Under the pieces are notes generated by a model, which saw only the letters and a list, made by a program, of their open reading frames with translations, was not told the origin of the DNA and did not search any database. Shown here in pieces: positions 48,257-59,236 of a DNA stretch of 64,000 nucleotides. A program made the translations under genes and the position numbers. Positions within the stretch are counted from its first letter, which is position 1. Every line of letters begins with the position of its first letter. Source of the DNA: Tupaia tana (taxonomy: Eukaryota > Chordata > Mammalia > Scandentia > Tupaiidae); the NCBI GenBank assembly GCA_026018925.1, contig JAKSZU010000328.1, positions 62,001 to 126,000 of the forward strand. The letters run 5' to 3'.

Positions 48257-51200
48257 GTCTCTGAGGTCTCTTTGTCTCTCTGCTCCTGTCTCCTCATTTT
48301 TTTTTTGGTAATTATTCCTTTTTACGATTTTTTAAATGTAGAATTTCTTTCTGGCTCTCACCTCCAACTTTTGTTTTGTTAATAAGCCCTTCTGCTCCTT
48401 TCTCCCAGGCAGGAGTGTTGAGGCATTCTCTGAGAAGAATCCACATGGACACTGGGAACTAGATATTTCAGGCACAGGAGAAATGAAGATTTTCTACTCA
48501 TAATTCAGCCTCCAGCAAGCAAAGCTAGTGTGGTAGGGAGCCCCTCTGGCCTTCTATCCCTGTCCCTGTGTCTCTGAGGTCTCTGTGTCTCTCTGCTCCT
48601 GTCTCCTCATATTTTTTTGGTAATTTTTCATTTTTACGATTTTTTTAAAGGTAGAATTTCTCTCTGGCTCTCAGCTACATCTTTTGTTTTGTTAATAAGC
48701 CCTTCTGCTCCTTTCTCCCAGGCAGGAGAGTTGAGCCATTCTCTGAGAAGTATCCACATGGATACTGGGAACGAGATATTTCAGGCACAGGAGAAATGAA
48801 GATTTTCTACTCATAATTCAGCCTCCAGCAAGCAAAGCTAGTGTAGTAGGGAGCCCCTCTGGCCTTCTATCCCTGTCCCTGTGTCTCTGAGGACTCTGTG
48901 TCTCCCTGCTCCTGTCTCATCATTTTTTTTTGGTAATTTTTCCTTTTTACGATTTTTTTAAAGGTAGAATTTCTCTCTGGCTCTCAGCTCCATCTTTTGT
49001 TTTGTTAATAAGCCCTTCTGCTCCTTTCTCCCAGGCAGGAGAGTTGAGCCATTCTCTGAGAAGAATCCACATGGATACTGGGAACTAGATATTTCAGGCA
49101 CAGGAGAAATGAAGATTTTCTACTCATAATTCAGCCTCCAGCAAGCAAAGCTAGTGTGGTAGGGAGCCCCTCTGGCCTTCTATCCCTGTCCCTGTGTCTC
49201 TGAGTTCTCTGTGTCTCTCTGCTCCTGTCTCCTCACTATTTTTTTTGGTAATTTTTCCTTTTTACGATTTTTTTAAAGGTAGAATTTCTCTGTGGCTCTC
49301 AGCTCCATCTTTTGTTTTGTTAATAAGCCCTTCTGCTCCTTTCTCCCAGGCAGGATAGTTGAGCCATTCTCTGAGAAGAATCCACATGGATACTGGGAAC
49401 TAGATATTTCAGGCACAGGAGAAATGAAGATTTTCTACTCATAATTCAGCCTCCAGCAAGCAAAGCTAGTGTGGTAGGGAGCCCCTCTGGCCTTCTATCC
49501 CTGTCCCTGTGTCTCTGAGGTCTCTGTGTCTCTCTGCTCCTGTCTCCTCATTTTTTTTTGGTAATTTTTCCTTTTTAAGATTTTTTAAAGGTAGAATTTC
49601 TCTCTGGCTCTCAGCTCCAACTTTTGTTTTGTTAATAAGCCCTTCTGCTCCTTTCTCCCAGGCAGGAGAGTTGAGCCATTCTCTGAGAAGAATCCACATG
49701 GATACTGGGAACTAGATATTTCAGGCAACAGGAGAAATGAAGATTTTCTACTCATAATTCAGCCTCCAGCAAGCAAAGCTAGTGTGGTAGGGAGCCCCTC
49801 TGGCCTTCTATCCCTGTCCCTGTGTCTCTGAGTTCTCTGTGTCTCTCTGCTCCTGTCTCCTCATTTTTTTTTGGTAATTTTTCCTTTTTACGATTTTTTT
49901 AAAGGTAGAATTTCTCTCTGGCTCTCAGCTCCATCTTTTGTTTTGTTAATAAGCCCTTCTGCTCCTTTCTCCCAGGCAGGAGAGTTGAGCCATTCTCTGA
50001 GAAGTATCCACATGGATACTGGGAACTAGATATTTCAGGCACAGGAGAAATGAAGATTTTTTACTCATAATTCAGCCTCCAGCAAGCAAAGCTAGTGTGG
50101 TAGGGAGCCCCTCTGGCCTTCTATCCCTGTCCCTGTGGCTCTGAGGTCTCTGTGTCTCTCTGCTCCTGTCTCCTCATATTTTTTTGGTAATTTTTCCTTT
50201 TTACGATTTTTTTAAAGGTAGAATTTCTCTCTGGCTCTCAGCTCCATCTTTTGTTTTGTTAATAAGCCCTTCTGCTCCTTTCTCCCAGGCAGGAGAGTTG
50301 AGCCATTCTCTGAGAAGTATCCACATGGATACTGGGAACTAGATATTTCAGGCACAGGAGAAATGAAGATTTTCTTCTCATAATTCAGCCTCCAGCAAGC
50401 AAAGCTAGTGTGGTAGGGAGCCCCTCTGGCCTTCTATCCCTGTCCCTGTGTCTCTGAGGTCTCTGTGTCTCTCTGCTCCTGTCTCCTCATTTTTTTTGGT
50501 AATTTTTCCTTTGTACGATTTTTTTAAAGGTAGAATTTCTCTCTGGCTCTCAGCTCCATCTTTTGTTTTGTTAATAAGCCCTTCTGCTACTTTCTCCCAG
50601 GCAGGAGAGTTAAGCCATTCTCTGAGAAGAATCCACATGGATACTGGGAACTAGATATTTCAGGCACAGGAGAAATGAAGATTTTCTACTCATAATTCAG
50701 CCTCCAGCAAGCAAAGCTAGTGTGGTAGGGAGCCCCTCTGGCCTTCTATCCCTGTCCCTGTGTCTCTGAGTTCTCTGTGTCTCTCTGCTCCTGTCTCCTC
50801 ATTATTTTTTGGTAATTTTTCCGTTTATACGATTTTTTTAAAGGTAGAATTTCTCTCTGGCTCTCAGCTCCATCTTTTGTTTTGTTAATAAGCCCTTCTG
50901 GTCCTTTCTCCCAGGCAGGAGAGTTGAGCCATTCTCTGAGAAGATTCCACATGGATACTGGGAACTAGATATTTCAGGCACAGGAGAAATGAAGATTTTC
51001 TACTCATAATTCAGCCTCCAGCAAGCAAAGCTAGTGTGGTAGGGAGCCCCTCTGGCTTTCTATCCCTGTCCCTGTGGCTCTGAGGTCTCTGTGTCTCTCT
51101 GCTCCTGTCTCCTCAATTTTTTTAGTAATTTTTCCATTTTACGATTTTTTAAAAGGTATAATTTCTCTCTGGCTCTCAGCTCCATCTTTTGTTTTGTTAA

Positions 51201-53268
51201 TAAGAACTTCTGCTCCTTTCTCCCAGGCAGGAGAGTTGAGCCATTCTCTGTGGAGGATCCACATGGATACTGGGAACTAGATATTTCAGGCACAGGAGAA
51301 ATGAAGATTTTCTACTCATAATTCAGCCTCCAGCAAGCAAAGCTAGTGTGGTAGGGAGCCCCTCTGGCCTTCTAACCCTGTCCCTGTGTCTCTGAGGTCT
51401 CTGTGTCTCTCTGCTCCTGTCTCCTCATATTTTTTTGGTAATTTTTCCTTTTTACGATGTTTTTAAATGTAGAATTTCTCTCTGGCTCTCAGCTCCATCT
51501 TTTGTTTTGTTAATAAGCCCTTCTGCTCCTTTCTCCCAGGCAGGAGAGTTGAGCCATTCTCTGAGAAGAATCCACATGGATACTGGGAACTAGATATTTC
51601 AGGCACAGGAGAAATGAAGATTTTCTACTCATAATTCAGCCTCCAGCAAGCAAAGCTAGTGTGGTAGGGAGCCCCTCTGGCCTGCTATCCCTGTCCCTGT
51701 GTCTCTGAGGTCTCTGTGTCTCCCTGCTCCTGTCTCGTCATTTTTTTTTGGTAATTTTTCCTTTTTACGATTTTTTAAAGGTAGAATTTCTCTCTGGCTC
51801 TCAGCTCCATCTTTTGTTTTGTTAATAAGCCCTTCTGCTCCTTTCTCCCAGGCAGGAGAGTTGAGCCATTCTCGGAGAAGTATCCACATGGATACTGGGA
51901 ACTAGATATTTCAGGCACAGGAGAAATGAAGATTTTCTACTCATAATTCAGCCTCCAGCAAGCAAAGCTAGTGTGGTAGGGAGCCCCTCTGGCCTGCTAT
52001 CCCTGTCCCTGTGTCTCTGAGGTCTCTGTGTCTCCCTGCTCCTGTCTCGTCATTTTTTTTTGGTAATTTTTCCTTTTTACGATTTTTTTAAAGGTAGAAT
52101 TTCTCTCTGGCTCTCAGCTCCATCTTTTGTTTTGTTAATAAGCCCTTCTGCTCCTTTCTCCCAGGCAGGAGAGTTGAGCCATTCTCGGAGAAGTATCCAC
52201 ATGGATACTGGGAACTAGATATTTCAGGCACAGGAGAAATGAAGATTTTCTACTCATAATTCAGCCTCCAGCAAGCAAAGCTAGTGTGGTAGGGAGCCCC
52301 TCTGGGCTTCTATCCCTGTCCCTGTGTCTCTGAGGTCTCTGTGTCTCTCTGCTCCTGTCTCCTCATTTTTTTTGGTAATTTTTCCTTATTACGATTTTTT
52401 TAAAGGTAGAATTTCTCTCTGGCTCTCAGCTCCATCTTTTGTTTTGTTAATAAGCTCTTCTGCTCCTTTCTCCCAGGCAGGAGAGTTGAGCCATTCTCTG
52501 AGAAGAATCCACATGGATACTGGGAACTAGATATTTCAGGCACAGGAGAAATGAAGATTTTCTACTCATAATTCAGCCTCCAGCAAGCAAAGCTAGTGTG
52601 GTAGGGAGCCCCTCTGGCCTTCTATCCCTGTCCCTGTGTCTCTGAGTTCTCTGTGTCTCTCTGCTCCTGTCTCTTCAGTTTTTTTTTTTGGTAATTTTTC
52701 CTTTTTACGATTTTTTTTAAAGGTAGAATTTCTCTCTGGCTCTCAGCTCCATCTTTTGTTTTGTTAATAAGCCCTTCTGGTCCTTTCTCCCAGGCAGGAC
52801 AGTTGAGCCATTCTCTGAGAAGAATCCACATGGATACTGGGAACTAGATATTTCAGGCACAGGAGAAATGAAGATTTTCTACTCATAATTCAGCCTCCAG
52901 CTAGCAAAGCTAGTGTGGTAGGGAGCCCCTCTGGCCTTCTATCCCTGTCCCTGTGGCTCTGAGGTCTCTGAGTCTCTCTGCTCCTGTCTCCTCATTTTTT
53001 TTTTGATAATTTTTCCATTTTACGATTTTTTTAAAGGTAGAATTTCTCTCTGGCTCTCAGCTCCATCTTTTGTTTTGTTAATAAGCCCTTCTGCTCCTTT
53101 CTCCCAGGCAGGAGAGTTGAGCCATTCTCTGAGAAGAATCCACATGGATACTGGGAACTAGATATTTCAGGCACAGGAGAAATGAAGATTTTCTACTCAT
53201 AATTCAGCCTCCAGCAAGCAAAGCTAGTGTGGTAGAGAGCCCCTCTGGCCTTCTATCCCTGTCCCTGT
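48257..53268. repeat. 16-monomer block, HOR copy 2 part c
   Basis: The order is X Y Z T A Q R S P V W U U L K J, with U doubled at 51701 and 52013 and J carrying 'ttttgataattt' near 53003. The first U has two T residues fewer in its second T tract than the second U. The P monomer has 'ccgtttatacg' near 50822, a change not seen in the other P copies. X follows J directly at 53269. Confidence 0.92.
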
Positions 53269-56200
53269 GTCTCTGAGGTCTCTTTGTCTCTCTGCTCCTG
53301 TCTCCTCATTTTTTTTTTGGTAATTATTCCTTTTTACGATTTTTTAAATGTAGAATTTCTTTCTGGCTCTCACCTCCAACTTTTGTTTTGTTAATAAGCC
53401 CTTCTGCTCCTTTCTCCCAGGCAGGAGTGTTGAGGCATTCTCTGAGAAGAATCCACATGGACACTGGGAACTAGATATTTCAGGGCAACAGGAGAAATGA
53501 AGATTTTCTACTCATAATTCAGCCTCCAGCAAGCAAAGCTAGTGTGGTAGGGAGCCCCTCTGGCCTTCTATCCCTGTCCCTGTGTCTCTGAGGTCTCTGT
53601 GTCTCTCTGCTCCTGTCTCCTCATATTTTTTTGGTAATTTTTCATTTTTACGATTTTTTTAAAGGTAGAATTTCTCTCTGGCTCTCAGCTACATCTTTTG
53701 TTTTGTTAATAAGCCCTTCTGCTCCTTTCTCCCAGGCAGGAGAGTTGAGCCATTCTCTGAGAAGTATCCACATGGATACTGGGAACGAGATATTTCAGGC
53801 ACAGGAGAAATGAAGATTTTCTACTCATAATTCAGCCTCCAGCAAGCAAAGCTAGTGTAGTAGGGAGCCCCTCTGGCCTTCTATCCCTGTCCCTGTGTCT
53901 CTGAGGACTCTGTGTCTCCCTGCTCCTGTCTCATCATTTTTTTTTGGTAATTTTTCCTTTTTACGATTTTTTTAAAGGTAGAATTTCTCTCTGGCTCTCA
54001 GCTCCATCTTTTGTTTTGTTAATAAGCCCTTCTGCTCCTTTCTCCCAGGCAGGAGAGTTGAGCCATTCTCTGAGAAGAATCCACATGGATACTGGGAACT
54101 AGATATTTCAGGCACAGGAGAAATGAAGATTTTCTACTCATAATTCAGCCTCCAGCAAGCAAAGCTAGTGTGGTAGGGAGCCCCTCTGGCCTTCTATCCC
54201 TGTCCCTGTGTCTCTGAGTTCTCTGTGTCTCTCTGCTCCTGTCTCCTCACTATTTTTTTTGGTAATTTTTCCTTTTTTACGATTTTTTTAAAGGTAGAAT
54301 TTCTCTGTGGCTCTCAGCTCCATCTTTTGTTTTGTTAATAAGCCCTTCTGCTCCTTTCTCCCAGGCAGGATAGTTGAGCCATTCTCTGAGAAGAATCCAC
54401 ATGGATACTGGGAACTAGATATTTCAGGCACAGGAGAAATGAAGATTTTCTACTCATAATTCAGCCTCCAGCAAGCAAAGCTAGTGTGGTAGGGAGCCCC
54501 TCTGGCCTTCTATCCCTGTCCCTGTGTCTCTGAGGTCTCTGTGTCTCTCTGCTCCTGTCTCCTCATTTTTTTTTGGTAATTTTTCCTTTTTAAGATTTTT
54601 TAAAGGTAGAATTTCTCTCTGGCTCTCAGCTCCAACTTTTGTTTTGTTAATAAGCCCTTCTGCTCCTTTCTCCCAGGCAGGAGAGTTGAGCCATTCTCTG
54701 AGAAGAATCCACATGGATACTGGGAACTAGATATTTCAGGCACAGGAGAAATGAAGATTTTCTACTCATAATTCAGCCTCCAGCAAGCAAAGCTAGTGTG
54801 GTAGGGAGCCCCTCTGGCCTTCTATCCCTGTCCCTGTGTCTCTGAGTTCTCTGTGTCTCTCTGCTCCTGTCTCCTCATTTTTTTTTTGGTAATTTTTCCT
54901 TTTTACGATTTTTTTAAAGGTAGAATTTCTCTCTGGCTCTCAGCTCCATCTTTTGTTTTGTTAATAAGCCCTTCTGCTCCTTTCTCCCAGGCAGGAGAGT
55001 TGAGCCATTCTCTGAGAAGTATCCACATGGATACTGGGAACTAGATATTTCAGGCACAGGAGAAATGAAGATTTTTTACTCATAATTCAGCCTCCAGCAA
55101 GCAAAGCTAGTGTGGTAGGGAGCCCCTCTGGCCTTCTATCCCTGTCCCTGTGGCTCTGAGGTCTCTGTGTCTCTCTGCTCCTGTCTCCTCATATTTTTTT
55201 GGTAATTTTTCCTTTTTACGATTTTTTTAAAGGTAGAATTTCTCTCTGGCTCTCAGCTCCATCTTTTGTTTTGTTAATAAGCCCTTCTGCTCCTTTCTCC
55301 CAGGCAGGAGAGTTGAGCCATTCTCTGAGAAGTATCCACATGGATACTGGGAACTAGATATTTCAGGCACAGGAGAAATGAAGATTTTCTTCTCATAATT
55401 CAGCCTCCAGCAAGCAAAGCTAGTGTGGTAGGGAGCCCCTCTGGCCTTCTATCCCTGTCCCTGTGTCTCTGAGGTCTCTGTGTCTCTCTGCTCCTGTCTC
55501 CTCATTTTTTTTGGTAATTTTTCCTTTGTACGATTTTTTTAAAGGTAGAATTTCTCTCTGGCTCTCAGCTCCATCTTTTGTTTTGTTAATAAGCCCTTCT
55601 GCTACTTTCTCCCAGGCAGGAGAGTTAAGCCATTCTCTGAGAAGAATCCACATGGATACTGGGAACTAGATATTTCAGGCACAGGAGAAATGAAGATTTT
55701 CTACTCATAATTCAGCCTCCAGCAAGCAAAGCTAGTGTGGTAGGGAGCCCCTCTGGCCTTCTATCCCTGTCCCTGTGTCTCTGAGTTCTCTGTGTCTCTC
55801 TGCTCCTGTCTCCTCATTATTTTTTGGTAATTTTTCCGTTTTACGATTTTTTTAAAGGTAGAATTTCTCTCTGGCTCTCAGCTCCATCTTTTGTTTTGTT
55901 AATAAGCCCTTCTGGTCCTTTCTCCCAGGCAGGAGAGTTGAGCCATTCTCTGAGAAGATTCCACATGGATACTGGGAACTTAGATATTTCAGGCACAGGA
56001 GAAATGAAGATTTTCTACTCATAATTCAGCCTCCAGCAAGCAAAGCTAGTGTGGTAGGGAGCCCCTCTGGCTTTCTATCCCTGTCCCTGTGGCTCTGAGG
56101 TCTCTGTGTCTCTCTGCTCCTGTCTCCTCAATTTTTTTTAGTAATTTTTCCATTTTTACGATTTTTTAAAAGGTATAATTTCTCTCTGGCTCTCAGCTCC

Positions 56201-59200
56201 ATCTTTTGTTTTGTTAATAAGAACTTCTGCTCCTTTCTCCCAGGCAGGAGAGTTAGCCATTCTCTGTGGAGGATCCACATGGATACTGGGAACTAGATAT
56301 TTCAGGCACAGGAGAAATGAAGATTTTCTACTCATAATTCAGCCTCCAGCAAGCAAAGCTAGTGTGGTAGGGAGCCCCTCTGGCCTTCTAACCCCTGTCC
56401 CTGTGTCTCTGAGGTCTCTGTGTCTCTCTGCTCCTGTCTCCTCATATTTTTTTGGTAATTTTTCCTTTTTACGATGTTTTTTAAATGTAGAATTTCTCTC
56501 TGGCTCTCAGCTCCATCTTTTGTTTTGTTAATAAGCCCTTCTGCTCCTTTCTCCCAGGCAGGAGAGTTTGAGCCATTCTCTGAGAAGAATCCACATGGAT
56601 ACTGGGAACTAGATATTTCAGGCACAGGAGAAATGAAGATTTTCTACTCATAATTCAGCCTCCAGCAAGCAAAGCTAGTGTGGTAGGGAGCCCCTCTGGC
56701 CTGCTATCCCTGTCCCTGTGTCTCTGAGGTCTCTGTGTCTCCCTGCTCCTGTCTCGTCATTTTTTTTTTGGTAATTTTTTCCTTTTTACGATTTTTTTAA
56801 AGGTAGAATTTCTCTCTGGCTCTCAGCTCCATCTTTTGTTTTGTTAATAAGCCCTTCTGCTCCTTTCTCCCAGGCAGGAGAGTTGAGCCATTCTCGGAGA
56901 AGTATCCACATGGATACTGGGAACTAGATATTTCAGGCACAGGAGAAATGAAGATTTTCTACTCATAATTCAGCCTCCAGCAAGCAAAGCTAGTGTGGTA
57001 GGGAGCCCCTCTGGCCTGCTATCCCTGTCCCTGTGTCTCTGAGGTCTCTGTGTCTCCCTGCTCCTGTCTCGTCATTTTTTTTTGGTAATTTTTCCTTTTT
57101 ACGATTTTTTTAAAGGTAGAATTTCTCTCTGGCTCTCAGCTCCATCTTTTGTTTTGTTAATAAGCCCTTCTGCTCCTTTCTCCCAGGGCAGGAGAGTTGA
57201 GCCATTCTCGGAGAAGTATCCACATAGGATACTGGGAACTAGATATTTCAGGCACAGGAGAAATGAAGATTTTCTACTCATAATTCAGCCTCCAGCAAGC
57301 AAAGCTAGTGTGGTAGGGAGCCCCTCTGGGCTTCTATCCCTGTCCCTGTGTCTCTGAGGTCTCTGTGTCTCTCTGCTCCTGTCTCCTCATTTTTTTTGGT
57401 AATTTTTCCTTATTACGATTTTTTTAAAGGTAGAATTTCTCTCTGGCTCTCAGCTCCATCTTTTGTTTTGTTAATAAGCTCTTCTGCTCCTTTCTCCCAG
57501 GCAGGAGAGTTGAGCCATTCTCTGAGAAGAATCCACATGGATACTGGGAACTAGATATTTCAGGCACAGGAGAAATGAAGATTTTCTACTCATAATTCAG
57601 CCTCCAGCAAGCAAAGCTAGTGTGGTAGGGAGCCCCTCTGGCCTTCTATCCCTGTCCCTGTGTCTCTGAGTTCTCTGTGTCTCTCTGCTCCTGTCTCTTC
57701 AGTTTTTTTTTTTTGGTAATTTTTCCTTTTTACGATTTTTTTTAAAGGTAGAATTTCTCTCTGGCTCTCAGCTCCATCTTTTGTTTTGTTAATAAGCCTT
57801 CTGGTCCTTTCTCCCAGGCAGGACAGTTGAGCCATTCTCTGAGAAGAATCCACATGGATACTGGGAACTAGATATTTCAGGCACAGGAGAAATGAAGATT
57901 TTCTACTCATAATTCAGCCTCCAGCTAGCAAAGCTAGTGTGGTAGGGAGCCCCTCTGGCCTTCTATCCCTGTCCCTGTGGCTCTGAGGTCTCTGAGTCTC
58001 TCTGCTCCTGTCTCCTCATTTTTTTTTTGATAATTTTTCCATTTTTACGATTTTTTTAAAGGTAGAATTTCTCTCTGGCTCTCAGCTCCATCTTTTGTTT
58101 TGTTAATAAGCCCTTCTGCTCCTTTCTCCCAGGCAGGAGAGTTGAGCCATTCTCTGAGAAGAATTCCACATGGATACTGGGAACTAGATATTTTCAGGCA
58201 CAGGAGAAATGAAGATTTTCTACTCATAATTCAGCCTCCAGCAAGCAAAGCTAGTGTGGTAGGGAGCCCCTCTGGCCTTCTATCCCTGTCCCTGTGTCTC
58301 TGAGGTCTCTGTGTCTCTCTGCTCCTGTCTCCTCATTTTTTTTGGTAATTTTTCCTTTTTACGATTTTTTTAAAGGTAGAATTTCTCTCTGGCTCTCAGC
58401 CTCCATCTTTTGTTTTGTTAATAAGCCCTTCTGCTCCTTTCTCCCAGGCAGGAGAGTTGAGCCATTCTCTGAGAAGAATCCACATGGATACTGGGAACTA
58501 GATATTTCAGGCACAGGAGAAATGAAGATTTTCTACTCATAATTCAGCCTCCAGCAAGCAAAGCTAGTGTGGTAGGGAGCCCCTCTGGCCTTCTATCCCT
58601 GTCCCTGTGTCTCTGAGGTCTCTGTGTATCTCTGCTCCTGTCTCCTCATTTTTTTTGGTAAATTTTTCCTTTTTACGATTTTTTTAAACGTAGAATTTCT
58701 CTCTGGCTCTCAGCTCCATGTTTTGTTTGGTTAATAAGCCCTTCTGGTCCTTTCTCCCAGGTAGGAGAGTTGAGCCATTCTCTGAGAAGAATTCACATGG
58801 ATACAGGGAACTAAATATTTCAGGCACAGGGGGAAATGAAGATTTTCTACTCATAATTCAGCCTCCAGCAAGCAAAGCTTGTGTGGTAGGGAGCCCCTCT
58901 GGCCTTCTATCCCTGTCTCTGTGTCTCTGAGGTCTCTGTGTCTCTCTGATCCTGTCTCCTCATTTTTTTTTGGTAATTTATCCTTTTTATGATTTTTTTA
59001 AAGGTATAATATCTCTCTGGCTTCTCAGCTACATCTTTTGTTTTGTTAATAAGCCCTTCTGCTCCTTTCTCCCAGGCAGGAGAGTTGAGCCATTCTCTGA
59101 GAAGAATCCACATGGATACTGGAACTAGATATTTCAGGCACAGGAGAAATGAAGATTTTCTACTCATAATTCAGCCTCCAGCAAGCAAAGCTAGTGTGGT

Positions 59201-59236
59201 AGAGAGCCCCCTCTGGCCTTCTATCCCTGTCCCTGT
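53269..59236. repeat. Chimeric 19-monomer block
   Basis: The order is X Y Z T A Q R S P V W U U L K J I H M. The first 16 monomers carry marks of the 16-monomer block: doubled U (56730, 57045) and J with 'ttttgataattt' near 58026. The last three (I about 58296, H about 58610, M about 58922) match the end of the 18-monomer block, including 'tttgtttggtt' in H. The third HOR period is therefore 48 monomers rather than 47 when measured from 44183 to 59237. Single-base indels are dense after about 54 kb. Confidence 0.9.

Larger units (their letters stand above)
38551..53268. repeat. Higher-order repeat, copy 2 (47 monomers, 14.72 kb)
   Basis: This is the cleanest copy of the 47-monomer unit and the best reference for it: 18 monomers at 38551-44182, 13 at 44183-48256 and 16 at 48257-53268. 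Monomer order matches copy 1 throughout. In the rows I compared, the copies differ only by scattered single-base changes, for example 'gttttttaataag' near 42110 and 'ccgtttatacg' near 50822. Such similarity implies recent amplification or conversion of the 14.7 kb unit as a whole, because monomer types within one unit differ far more from each other. Confidence 0.93.

Noticed and set aside
56211-56531. The longest open frame (106 codons)
   Set aside because: It is longer only because single-base indels near 56250 and 56390 fuse frames across a monomer boundary, in an indel-rich interval. It is not a gene.
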